Assembly (NCBI GenBank): GCA_018881555.1
Contig: JACAXG010000050.1
Coordinates: 1,798,001-1,862,000, forward strand
Reading direction: 5' to 3'
Length of the DNA: 64,000 nucleotides
DNA from: Amblyornis subalaris
Taxonomy: Eukaryota; Chordata; Aves; Passeriformes; Ptilonorhynchidae
The stretch's first letter is position 1, and every line of letters begins with the position of its first letter. The notes beneath the pieces were generated by a model. That model had not been told where the DNA came from and ran no database searches. It saw only the letters and a list, made by a program, of their open reading frames with translations. A program made the translations under genes and the position numbers. This document shows positions 41,110-53,288 of the stretch, piece after piece.

Positions 41110-43492
41110 CCAGACACAATTTTCTGGAAATGCAGCCTTTTAACACTAAACAGGAAATTACTGCTGACTGCCATGAAGTGGCGTTGGATTAACCCACTCA
41201 GGAAGTCTGCAAGATCTAGAGTAGAGGGGAGCCTGCTCTGCCATCACACAACTGAGTCAGCTTGCACTGCTGGCCACGGCAGCCAGGAGGGCACAGGATG
41301 GCTCATGGCCGTATCCTTGCTTGTGCACAGGGCTGACACCGGGTCAACTGCCCTGCTGGGGGATTTTGCCTGGCCCTGCATTGTCTGCTTATCTGCTTTT
41401 GCTGACCGTATAGCATGACAAGGAAATGAAGTCCTTGAGTGGAAGTGGACATGAAAAGGCAATCACATTCACTTACTGACAGATCCAACAGGACTCCTCT
41501 AGTCAAGCAGAAGCTGGACGAAGGACAGGGAAATTCCACAGATGTTCACAGATCAGAAAACCAAAATTATAGCTATTTGGCACCAGACATCCCTCTCTTT
41601 CTCCATTGGTTCTGTCAAAATGGAATCTGACTAAGTTTTGCNTCTGGAAAAGGCTGCAGGCACATTGCTGAGAATCCTCCTGAGGCACTCTCCAGTCACT
41701 GCCTAGCACTTTGCAAGGAGGGAGGGAAAGACAAGCTCCACAATCCAAATGCTTCCCATTCATGAGCACCTCATTTGTCCACACACTACAGCACTGATGA
41801 AAAAAGGAGCATTTTATCAGATTTATGTTACAGTTTCAGCATGCCAGTCAAGAGAATCCACTGTGCCCCCCCCAACATGCCTTTAGATCCCAAGTTCCTG
41901 ATGATTTATCTGTTGTCTTAAAAAGCTGCAAGTGTTTCATTTTTTTATTTTTTAAATATGCTAGGGTTTTTGTAAACTACCATTTATAAGATGCTGCCTG
42001 GCCTCCCAAGACTACAGAAGTCTTTTGCTTAAGCAGTTGCTCCTGAAGTTGAAGCCTGACACTGTAATTAGATGAAAAGTTACTACTTTCAGCATAAAAC
42101 TATTCAGCTGAACAGTCAGCTACATCCCATGTAACAAAATCCTAAAAAAACTGACTGTATTTGCTTTCTTTTTTCTCATTTGCTGTCAAGCCCACCCTCC
42201 TGTTAGAACAGGAGCAGTTTTATGGGATCAAGATGACTGTGGAGGGCAGAAGCAAGGACAACTTTCACCTCCCTTCTCTAGAGCTCTACTTCGCAATGCT
42301 GGAATGCAAAACCCCTGATAGTCCTGCACTGTTGTGATTGATATTCCTACCTGCCTTTCTAGCAGAATGATATTTTTTTCTATTGCTATTTACACAAAAA
42401 AACAAAGGAAAATACTTAGGGAAATAGTAGTCTCAATTAAACTTCTGGCTTAGATGTGTAACAGAGATCACAGAACTTTCATCAGCCTCGAGCAATTCTA
42501 TTTATTTTGGTTAAAATCCATTAACCTCACGTTAAACTTCACTTTAAAATCCACAGGTTGTGTTGACTTTAATCCATCAGGATCAGGGTCCTTTTTACCA
42601 AAGACTAATTCTAGAAAGTTGAGCAAATGTTGTACTGTTGGCATGTTCTCAAACACGCTATACAATCTTTTCAGAAAAAATTTTTAAAGGTTAGTTTCAT
42701 TAAAGTACATCTTTCACCCTTCTGAACCAAAACTTAAAAACAAAACAGAGGACAACTTGGGCTTATAGAAACAGTAGTTGCAGTAAGAGACATCCCTAGC
42801 TTGCATTTCCAGAGCTCTGGTCTGGACAGACAAAGCAGGTATCAGAGCAATAGGTATTTTCTGTGTGAGCAGTCTGCTGCCCCAGATACCTGCCCTCCAC
42901 ATGTGCCCATAAAGCTTATCTGAGCTGTACCAGACATTCCCATTACCACACACTGCACAGTATTGGTGGAAGAAATGCAGTGATCTGAGAAAGTACCTGA
43001 TCAAGTGCAGACTCCTTGAGCTACACTATTAAATCCAGTGTTTCCCAAAAGTGACTGATTTACTTGAATGGTTTCCAGATTTAAGAGGCATTAGGCAGGG
43101 CACTTGTCCTGTATCCAGACACTGTTGGTCCATATTGAACTTTTCCAACACACTATTAAAATCAGCAACTAAAATATGAAGATTCTGGAGAAACTGAGAT
43201 ATTTGTCAATTGTATTCAATCCCCAAGGAACACATTAGAGGGAAGGCAAACAGTGGCTTAGCATCAGCTTGTCCAGCTTCCCTTGAGGTCCAAGGTCAGC
43301 ACAGCACAGAATCTCAAATACTGATAATAAAGCCAGGGGGAGCTTTTAAAAATTAGTAATGCTAATATACTGTAGAGTGAAGCCCATGGAATCTAAACCA
43401 GGGATTCCTCCATCAAGTCACCTACAGCTGATCTAAAACAATCTCAACTTGCGGAGGAATTTTGCTCTCCCACCTTTAAAGCTATTTCTTAG

Positions 43493-43621
43493 CAGTCCTA
43501 TTTCATTCCTGTCATCCAAAGCCATAAGAGGACACGCACAGGACAAGGCCCCGAGTTCCTGATGGAAGCTCTGATCCAGAAGCTGGAGGAAAGGATGGAT
43601 GGCAGGCGTCGCACTGCCCAG
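43493..43621 (+). other. Possible unassigned coding exon on the plus strand, 129 bp
   Basis: A pyrimidine-rich acceptor (CTATTTCTTAG, ending 43492) and a donor (CAG|GTACTA, GT at 43622-43623) bound an open 43-codon stretch in phase 0 at both ends. It reads PVIQSHKRTRTGQGPEFL, then MEALIQKLEERMDGRRRTAQ. The reading frame stays open on to 43774. The sequence is polar and helical, unlike random intron, and lies at the edge of a local CpG cluster. I do not recognise the protein. It is antisense to SASH1, so it would belong to another transcript, or be a fossil of a retrocopy. Confidence 0.25.
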
Positions 43622-46600
43622 GTACTACCCGGGATCACCAACCCTTCTGCACCATGGGCGCCGCAGAGTGACTGCGAAGCCACACGGGTGACCTCGGGAG
43701 CCCTGGTGCACAAGAGCGAACTCAAGAAATGCTTTCTACAAATCTCTCACTTTGGAAGAAAACGTGTGTANTAAGCTTAACAAGCAGGATTTGTAGCTTA
43801 TGCTTCAACCCCTTGGCTGTTTGCCTCAGGGCTCAAGAAAGAAGCTTCCTTCACAGGTAGCTTTTCTTGCCTACTTTGTACACTCTGATTTATGTGATCA
43901 TTTGCATACATTTTCTTTTCAAATTACTGCAGGCTTCTATATATTGTGATTTTGGTTTTATATACTACTTTCCTCGTAAAAATCTTCATAACAGTTTTGC
44001 AACCATTTACAAGCTAAGTCTGAAAGATGCAACCAGGAAGAAAGCAGAAAGCACAAAATACACAGGAAAGAGGCTGAAAAACCATTTCCTGACTGGAAGG
44101 TTTTGAATTCATGAGGGACTTTTCCTTCCATGGTAACTTCAGTTCAGTTGTTCTGTATGCAAGGTAACATAAGAGACATATCACTGCCTATCTGAAGGCG
44201 TTGCTGTTCTGCTCCTGAAATACACAAGCATAGCAGAGAAGAGCATCTGAAAGGCAACTTGGTTACCCAGGGTATGGCTCACACATTCTAGGGGGAATGT
44301 GCATATTTTAATTTCATTAAACATTAAGCTACATCTATGCTCCACACCACAACTTAGTTTAGGAAATTATATTCATTGAATTAATTTCTTCTAATTAAAA
44401 ATTCATGAACCTCTTCACAGTTTCTGCCACAGGAGCTGTATCCATTTGAATCATAAATTTAAGCACTCCTCTGCAGATCCCAAGACAGGATTAATCTCAT
44501 TGTGCAGACAGCAACTGCGCAAAGTGAGACCCGGATGAGTGCTGGGAAAATTCAGTGACATAACCAGTAAAAAGTAGATGATTAAAATGCTCATAAATGT
44601 GTAAATAATTTCATGAATCCATTTCAGCAGGTGTAAATAAGGCAACTACAGCAGAAAACTTCTGTGAGAAAATTCTGCCAGTCTTTCCCCAAACGTTTTC
44701 TCTCTTTGCTCTGAAGATGCATAGCATGTTCTAGTCTAGCTTCTAAAATGATTAAAAAAAGCTGTATCTGAAAGACAGCAGAGTACTGAAGGCTTGTAAG
44801 AGTTTGATTTACTTTGAAAGCAATCATTCTGCCTGNAGTCCTCCACCACACTCTGTATTTCAGCCTCTGCAGAGGTGCTGGAGAAGACAAAGGGAAGCCC
44901 CATGCAGGTGTGTAATGGAAATTGCCTGCAAGTCACTAGATACGAGTCACAGGTCAGAATAAAGAAATAAAAAAGACCTATTCCTGTGTCAACCACCTCA
45001 GCAAGTGTTTGAGTGAACTAACCAATTCAGTGAGTTTCCAGTGGTACAGATTAGTTAGTGTCTCATTTTGAGTTTCAAACCACAACCTCTGGATCACCCC
45101 CTTAGCTGTTTCAGTGAAGAGAGAAGGTTTTCTGCACTGTTACTCTTGCACGTTAGAGCCTGAGCTGACACATGCTAAATGATAATATCCTGCAGNAGCA
45201 GCAAAACTCTGGAGCAAGGAAATGAGTTATGCAGGAAGGATGGTTAAAAAAAAAAAAAGACATTTCAAACAATAAATAGTTTTACGCATGCAACAACAGT
45301 CCAAATGTATCAATGCCTCATACAGAAGTGCAGACATAGGTAAACACTTAGCTTAACTACTCATGAAATGCAGCTTCAGAGAGAACACACTGTAACAGCA
45401 CTCACGTGTCTGCTTTTAGTATTAGAGAGGGAAGAAAAATCATGCCTCTCAGCTTGACGCAAACACCGGAATCTATCGAACCTAACACATCTCGGGGGGA
45501 AACACTGGACCCTCTCTCTTCCCTTTGCCAACAATGAAAGCAGAAGGGTTTTTTTCATCCGTTTCAAATACACTGCATTCAACATTAAGGCTGGGAGCCA
45601 CAGGGGCTGAAAAACATTCCACAATGATTTTGAAAAACATAATTCATTAGCAATTACAGAGAAACTGCAGATTCTGTAAAGCCCTGTAACAATAAAAACT
45701 GAGGCAGTGCTAACTCATAAATCCACTTGTAACAAACAGAAGCAGATTCCAGCGAAATTANGGCACAAACACAAAAAACCCCCAACAGAAATGGGCTTCA
45801 GAGAAAGGAAAGTCGATATGAGAACACAGCATTCTGCAGCAGGGAAATCAAATACCTTCTGATCAATTTTCCAAACATGATGAAACAAGCCCAGAACTAT
45901 GGCAGCTGTCTTTGTGCTAAAACCATATTAATATAAAGGCGTATATATGCGATTGGGACATAGCAGGTCTTTGATTGATGCATTTTACACCCGTTACTCA
46001 AAGGGTACAATACTAACGTGTTCTTGTGCTGGCATGAACTGCCTCCATACTAGAGCTCTTGCCGGTATAAAGAGGATGAGTAAGACGTGCCATCTTTGCC
46101 TAAAAATCCTTACATTTGTCAGCATTGACTTNTATTGTACAGGTAAGGCCAAAACCAACTTTTGTGAAATAATCATGGAAAAGACAGTGAAAGACATGGG
46201 TTTCCAGGGAGGACTTTAAGACAGAGAGAGTGGTTTTGGCATCAGGAAGAGCTGTAATGTTTCAATGGAATTAAAAAAAAACCAAACAAATCACATCAAG
46301 AATGGTTAAAAGTGAAGCCAAAGAGGACTCAGGATGTGAAACAGACAAGGGAAGTATGAGGGAAAGCCCAACTGGATAGTGCCCAAATGGGGCACTTCTT
46401 GTTCAAGAGCTGACAATGGGCCTGGGGAAGAGCCACCATTTCCCCCAGGGAGAGGGTTTTGTCCTATGGGAAAACCGCAACAAAAGGAAGGGAGAAAATA
46501 AATGAATAAACAAACAAGCAAACAACAGTTTGTTACAGAGAACTTTGGGGTAGGAACAGTATGGTCAGCCAAGTACAGATTCCTCGTCCAGGTGCTGGCC

Positions 46601-47913
46601 CTCTGGCGAGGACAGCTATGGCAGCACTTCGGTACCTTGGCCTCAATCACCTCCTGAACCAATACCCTCAATTAATGAGGAAAGCAGCACCTCCCTATCA
46701 TCACCACCCTGCATCCTGCTTTCCTGTAACTGTGGGGCTAGGAATTTCAAGTGGTTTTGAAGTGACGCACTCACTGATAAGATGAGAAAATAATCACAAG
46801 CAGCTCCTTGCCTTGGCTGACTATGGCAAAACTCTTTCTGAATATCAATGATTCTGGTTTGTTTTTATGTGCTCTTCAAGTTCAGGCTACCTACTCCTAA
46901 GGGTCAGTGATGTTCTCCATTTACCTCTGCAAAACACTTTTCAGATCTTACCAATTCTTCATTTTCATGTACACAAAGCTGTACNGTATTTCTATGAAAA
47001 TTATCTGCCATTTTCTCAATTTCTCTTCAGTATTTCCAAGAACAACAAAAGATGTATTTTCTTTTTGGAAAATGGCAAGGAAAGAGAAGGGGAAGCTCAG
47101 ACTAAGACCAATGCCTCCAGGAAAACTTTTACATCCATGCTACAAATCCTTTCAGATGTACCACGGAAATGTAGGCTAACACAGGTCCACTGTCATATTT
47201 GCATTGATACTATACTTATGCACCAATATATATTTATATGCCAATATCCATGTTTTAAGCACACAGAATTTCAGATGATCTATACTGCAAATGAATGGAA
47301 GCTTTTGTGCTGGATGAATCAATATACTCAAGGCTCAGGGACTCTTGTAAAATGGGTTGTTACTATAATACTGATGACCTTTTGTAGGTATAACCCCTTT
47401 TACATCATCACTGTGATAGTTAACAAACTGATGACAAACTGATAAGCTGAAAGGCATTTTGTGTCAGTAACTTCCATCATACAGTCACTGCAGTGCACAG
47501 TAGAATTAGACAGTTCTTCCAGTTTTTTTTTAATTGAGGCACCTCACATTACAGAGACTTGAACCAAACACCAAATACATATGAAAGAGATTCAACTCTT
47601 TCTGTTAGGTTCTTCAGTTGTAGTGGGCAAATCCAAAATTCAGAACTCAACAGCACTGTGGGCAGTGGAAGAAATCCAGCACAACCCTTTGTTTCTACAA
47701 CTGCTACTCTTTGGGCTGTNTGCAGCTCCTATCGAGCTGTGCTCTTCAGAGCTCCTGACTTCCTCCTGGCTTCATAAACCTCTAGAAAAATCTGCACCTA
47801 GATCCACGTTTCCCATTTTAAAGTCTGTATGTATACAGGTGCATATACCTGCTCTGTGGGGTTTTGTTAAACATGAAATCAAACCTTTCAGAACAGGACT
47901 AAAGTCCTTATTT

Positions 47914-47967
47914 AATTCAAGAAAATTGATTTAAGACTTTAATTCAAGAAAATTGATTTAAGACTTT
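47914..47967. repeat. Perfect tandem duplication, 27-bp unit
   Basis: The unit running from AATTCAAG to AAGACTTT occurs twice back to back without a mismatch, so the duplication is recent. Confidence 0.95.
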
Positions 47968-50900
47968 CTCATACCCAGCACAGAATTTCTGAAAGTTTTA
48001 GTGCTACTGCTCAGGAAATGGATTTAACTTTCAACTTTCTAGAGAAGTGAAAGAATCCAGTAAAAAAACCAAACCAACCAAAAAATTCCCCCTAAACCAC
48101 AAACAACACAAAACCCCCAAACAACACAGAAAAAAATCACAAACCAAGGGATAAGAGGCAACAGAACCATGTAACAGAGAGTTGAGCTGAGTCAGGACCT
48201 GAGCCACATTATCCCACAACCCTGGCAAGTAGTCTTGTCACGAGGCCGTGCCCACATGCACATTTACTGGTTTTCTCATCTTTCCATGAAGAAATTCAAA
48301 CAGCCTACTGTTGCAACTTTTTGTGCAAAAATAATTAGATCAAAATTGTAAACATTTCGGACAAACAGATTCTTGCTTTCCAACTGACAGCAACACCGTA
48401 CCTCTTTTTTCCTCTTTCAGAGGTTAAAAACATCAACAGCTGCTAGCTCAAAAAAGCACACAGCCTGAACTCAGGTCTTTATTAGCAGTAAGCCTTGCAG
48501 CCCAAGCTTTGAAGCCATCCATTCTCTGTGCTTTAGACTGGGTAGGCCCTTTCTGCTGATTTGCACCATCACTTAAATGTTTTTAATTCAGTTCAGTTCC
48601 CCCTTAGTGATTTCTATGTTCATTATTCCATGAGAGGACCGCAGAAGCAAAGCTGTAACAACATGAGATATGCTGTATATTTCATGACTTTAAACATGGA
48701 GGACTGGTGGGGTCTGACCCTCATTCCAGTCACTCTGACAATGGAAACAGTAGGAATACAAACGAGAAAAGGTTTTGAAAAAAAATTTCTATCAGACAAA
48801 CTTGTGTCAGCATACTGGGAACTGACTGATAACATTTCTCTATTACAATAAACTCATTCTGAAGAAACAGTTTATTTAAGGATCCTTTTTAAGAACACAC
48901 TTGAAGCAGGAAAGAAACTCGTCATACTGGGAAAATTTTAATTATAGATACATATTTTTAAAATACAACTTTCATAACCATTTAAAAAGCAGAATAAATG
49001 TTCAACTTGCAATCAAACTGATTCTGTTTAGTAGGTTGATGTGTGAAACCGAACACCCGAAAATTAAGACTGATAATATGAATTCATTCCCTAGAGCTGG
49101 GCACTGTGCTGCTTGCTCTCAACCTGCACAAACGCACTCCAGGAATGTGAGGGGGTGAGGGGAGAGAGACAAAGGTTAATAGTTGGATGCTAACTTCAAA
49201 GTCTCCTGCAAAGTGAGAGGAGAAATTAATTTCTTGAACAAAAGAACTGAAAACAAATTAACCATATTATAATGCAAAAAAAGGACTAGCCCGCAAATTG
49301 CTAGTCTGTACTTATTCATTCTTCCTGCTATAAAAACTACGTTTGATAAAATAACTTTTAAATTAGCTGTTCTCTCTTTACGTTTGAAATTGAAGCCTAT
49401 ATTTGAAAAATGCTTTGGGCCAGAACCTTACTTAAATCTTCATCACTGGTCATCACATGACGATTATTATAAAACTAAATTTCAAATCAACTCTGATGCA
49501 TTTTTTAGGCTCAAAGGCAACATGGAAGATTGTTCCCAAGGGAAAAATTATTATTGAATGCCATTAGACTATATGGCACAATTTGGTTATTTACACAGAA
49601 GATCCACAGCATCCCTATTTGAGAATATTAAGAATTATTGCCTTCTATACACTCATAATAAAGATCTTTATCTACACAACTATTGATAGAAATATTCTTA
49701 ATTTTCTATTTACATTTAAAGTAAGACTGGGATAGAAACTCATATGCCATAGATGGAGTAGTTACCAGGAGCAGCCCCAACTGGTGGTGCAGTAAAAAGC
49801 AGCCTTGCTCTGTGGGATCACTGCTGCATGTTTTGCTTTGAAGGGTAATGGTGTGGCAGTGACATCTGACAGCTCCAATACTAATCAGCACAACTGCTGG
49901 TAAGGGGTTAAATTAAAGGCTTCAGTCACACCATTAACAGCTCCTGCTGTTGGGCCAGGCTCCAGCCCAGCTGCAGCGTTCCAGCCAGCTTTTGCAAAGC
50001 TCAGCTGTTCTCCTGAAAAGGCACAAGTGGGCTCCTGCCACATGACCAGCACTTGGGTTAGAAGGTGGGGTTTGCCCTGGCACACCCACCAAATAGAAGA
50101 AAAGTACTTAATACAAGTTTCAGTGATTCTTAAATCTAAAGGGCAACAAATCTGAATTCTGAGGATCCATCAAGCAGCTCTAAAATGCTCATCCTTTTCT
50201 TTGTTCAAAGCAGAAGGCACAGAAACTTTCCCCAGAAGAGGACAGTGGACGCCAGAACCTTCCCCCAGGGGCCACAGCAGCCTCCTGCTGAGATCAGCTT
50301 GTGCAGCCTTTGGGCCTGATTTCTGCTCCCTCCAGCCCACGGGCATCGCCGCACTTTTAGGCTAGTGCAGGATGGTGATGCAAAATTTTGCTTTGCCTTG
50401 TTGGATTGTTATGCAACATGTGGTTATCCTATCACAGACTGAGTGAGCATCTTTTCCAAACAAAAGGCCAATTGCTGAATGATGAACAAACTTCATACCA
50501 AGAAAGTCTGCAGAGAAAAAATAATCATGACACTAATGCACTGCTTACAGACAAAGCATCTGAACCCCAGCAAACATCCATCCTTCAGTCACCATCGATA
50601 ACTCAGGCCAGAGGACTCTGCAAAGAAAGCCACCACCACTGCTCCAAACAAATCATCTGCAATTATTATTCGCAACTATTCACTGGAGAATTAAGAGTGG
50701 TGCAGTAAAGCGTTACAAATTATTCTCTCGCGTAGCATTTTCTCCTTGCTCCTGAAGCAGCAACTGCAACAGACTTCTTCCCAAGTTCCACTTGAAACTT
50801 CCCCCTTTTTCTCCACCAGACTTCATGTCACACTTGACTTTCAGATGGATGCACAGAACTAGNCTTGCAGAAACAAATGAAGCACAAGTGCAGGGCACTG

Positions 50901-51335
50901 CACTTGCACTCCAAGAGCCACCCATAGTTTTTCAATGACACAGTGTGTACAAGTAGCACATGCACTTCATTCCAGCACAGCCTGTACAGCTTTGCACTCC
51001 CCCATGCACCTTCTTATTCCTCCTATCCACTAAGGACCATGTTTTACTATTAAAGGAGTACTGCAGTCACAGGTAATCAAATTACAGCGTTAAAAATGCT
51101 GACATGCATTGCTTTGAATTTTTATAACTTGTCTTTCAAACACACATGAAGTGAAACAGAGGCCCCAGCAATCAATAATTACTTTGGTTCAGAGGTCCAT
51201 TCAAAACCCAGCCCCTTTGCTATTAGCACTAAACAGTGAACTTATGCAGGCAATCCAAGAGCACAAGAGTTGCCCATAATTTACAGGAATGTCCTGACAA
51301 ACTAGACAAAACCAGCACATTAAGGGAGTATACCT

Positions 51336-51432
51336 CACCTGTACTGCTTCTGATTCTCTCCACCACCCCACCATAGGGGAGTGAGCGAGTGGCTATGTGG
51401 GCCTAGTTGCCAGCTGGGATTAAGCCATGACA
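51336..51432 (+). repeat. ERV-L 5' LTR, 3'-terminal fragment
   Basis: About 97 bases homologous to the last part of the LTR at 52690-53288. Shared segments include GGGAGTGAGCGAGTGGCT (compare GGGAGTGGCT) and TAGTTGCCAGCTG, ending ...CATGACA. The upstream part of the LTR is missing. Confidence 0.8.
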
Positions 51433-51440
51433 GTCCTTTT

Positions 51441-51458
51441 TGGTGCCCAATATAGGTC
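51441..51458 (+). other. ERV-L primer binding site, decayed
   Basis: TGGTGCCCAATATAGGTC follows the LTR end by eight bases (GTCCTTTT). TGGTGCCCAA is the start of a tRNA-complementary primer site; the rest is mutated. Confidence 0.65.
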
Positions 51459-51784
51459 TTGCAGGATTCAAGATAATGACAGATTTGATCGGAATGTGCT
51501 AGATTGAATCTACAGCTGTAATTGCTGATTAGCTATTAATTGGCAGGTCCTTCTCATAAGCCTTGCTTGCCTGACTGTACATTAGAGTCTAGTGCTCATT
51601 AGTGGCTGGTTTTTGCTTTTGCTGCCGCTGTGCTGCTTTATCACCTCCCTGTGCCGTGCCTGGGAACATCGTGATAACAGCAGCAGCGATGAGCCTGGGC
51701 TGGCAGGGGGCCAGGGACTCGCTGCTGTGCCTGTGCTGCTGGCCTGGGCTGCCTGGGACTCCAGGCAGAACTTCAGTCAAAGGG

Positions 51785-52250
51785 ACCGGGACCTGTGGGT
51801 GAGTCCAGGTGGGAGCAGGTAGAGCTCAAAGCATCTGTGGCTGTGCTTATGTTGGTGCAGCAGCAGGAATACCTCTGAAGGGACTGAGGCCCAAGGATAG
51901 GTCTGTGCTGCAGCAGGGAGATATCGAAGCATCAGTGGCTGTGGATAAGACCATGCTGGAGCACCTGAAAGCGTGTGGCCGTGGATAATCCCACAACAGA
52001 GCAGGTATTCCCCTGGAGGGACTGCAGCCANGGGTAAAGCCATATTAGAGCAGGTTTATTTCTGAAGGGACGGTGTCTGCGGGTAAGGCCACACTGGAGC
52101 AGGTGCACCTCAAAGCAACTGTGGCTGTGGATAGGCCTATGCCATGGCAGCTATACCCCTAAAGTAACCGTGACTCATAGATAAAGGCTCCACTTGGAGC
52201 AGGCATAGCCATAAGGGATTGCGGTCTGTGGATAAGTCCTAGCCAGGCTA
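51785..52250 (+). repeat. Degenerate tandem units inside the ERV-L element
   Basis: Recurring blocks of the pattern GGAGCAGGT - CCTGAAGGGACTG - GGCTGTGGATAA occur about seven times, each unit roughly 60 bases and diverged by substitutions and small indels. Similar internal repeats are known from avian ERV-L elements (recalled, not checked). Confidence 0.7.
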
Positions 52251-52689
52251 GGAACAAGGGAAGGAGTTCATTGAAATTGTCAGTGTTATGGTCTGGCTCA
52301 AACGGACAAGAGGCAGAGGATTGTAATGGATATAGCTTTAAATTGTTGTAACCCCTGATTTGAGTTGCATGTCAGAGGAATGACTACAGCAGCAACCACA
52401 CAAAGCAGTGGAGGACAAGTCATACAAAAAGCAGTTCAAGTGCAGCAGCAAATGGATCTGAACTGGCTTTGGTGCCCAATAATTAATTCCACACACCACA
52501 CCACTTCTCCCGACCTGGGTAAACTCAGTGGACACTTATGGACATTTTACAGGGATGGTCCACAGGCTAAGGGAATAATATCTCTGTATTGTACCCAAGG
52601 CTGGGAAGGGGTGTGGCAGATAACGAGGATGTGTTGGATTGTGTGGTACGTGAGCATGACATAAATGGTAAGGAATAAAGGGTGGAGAA

Positions 52690-53288
52690 TGTGCTGGTTT
52701 TGGGTGGGGTCCAGTAAATTTTCTTCACAGTCGCTAGTATGGGGCTGTGTTTTGGATTTGTGCTGGAGACAGTGTTGATAATTCAGGGACATTTTTGGTA
52801 TTGCTAAGATATGCTTACACAGAGTCAAGGCCCTTTCTGCCTCTCAGCCAGCCCCACCAGCGAGCAGACTGGGAGTGCACAAGAAATTGGAATGGGACAC
52901 AGCTGGGACAACTAACCTCGACTGACCCAAGGGATATTCCATACCAAATGGCATCATGCTCAACACACAGCTGGGGGAAGAAGAAGGAAGAGGGTGGGGA
53001 CACTAGGAGAGATGGCATTTGTCTTCTCAAGTCACCATTACATGTGATGGAGCCCTGCTTTCCTGGGGGTGGTTGAACACCTGCCTGCCCATGGGAAGCA
53101 GTGAATAATACCTTGTTTGGCTTTGCTTGTGCACACAGCTAATGCTTTATCTATTAAACAGTCTTTNTCTCAACCCATGAGTTTTTTCACTTTTACTCCT
53201 TTGGTTGGCTCCCCCATCTCCCCAGCGGCATCNGAGGGAGGGAGTGGCTGTGTTGTGCTTAGTTGCCAGCTGAGGTTAAACCACAACA
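52690..53288 (+). repeat. ERV-L 3' LTR (599 bp)
   Basis: Starts TGTGCTGGTTTTGGG after a purine-rich tract (AATAAAGGGTGGAGAA, 52674-52689) and ends AACCACAACA. It contains the diagnostic blocks GGGCTGTGTTTTGGATTTG, CAGTGTTGATAA, ACACAGAGTCAAGGCC, GATGGAGCCCTGCTTTCCTG, a polyadenylation-type TATTAAAC and TCTCAACCCATGAGTTTT. Two ambiguous bases are present. Confidence 0.9.

Larger units (their letters stand above)
40022..51335 (-). other. SASH1: SASH1 5' intron, part 1
   Basis: Intronic. It includes an A-rich/GAAA repeat (41082-41109), a CpG-rich patch with a possible plus-strand exon (43493-43621) and a perfect 27-bp tandem duplication (47914-47967). The remaining short ORFs have no recognised family and lack splice-supported coding structure. 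Confidence 0.7.
51336..53288 (+). mobile_element. ERV-L-type (class III) LTR element, non-autonomous and truncated
   Basis: It has a truncated 5' LTR, a primer site, an internal region of about 1.25 kb and a full 3' LTR starting TGTGCTGGTTTTGGG. The 3' LTR and the internal degenerate repeats with GGAGCAGGT are typical of avian ERV-L elements (recognised from memory). No gag, pol or env domain survives; the internal part is repeats and stop-rich sequence. It lies in the SASH1 5' intron, antisense to the gene. No target duplication can be checked because the 5' LTR start is gone. Confidence 0.85.

Noticed and set aside
44450..44560. Possible minus-strand MIR-like fragment
   Set aside because: Only a vague resemblance over about 40 bases, weaker than the two listed fragments.
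46306..46671. Minus-strand open frame of 121 codons
   Set aside because: No recognisable protein. The composition follows the polypurine/polypyrimidine bias of the sequence.
46867..47442. Plus-strand open frame of 191 codons
   Set aside because: The longest ORF outside the provirus, but its residues (Ile/Phe/Tyr/Lys-rich) fit AT-rich intron read by chance. No domain seen, and an ambiguous base lies within it.
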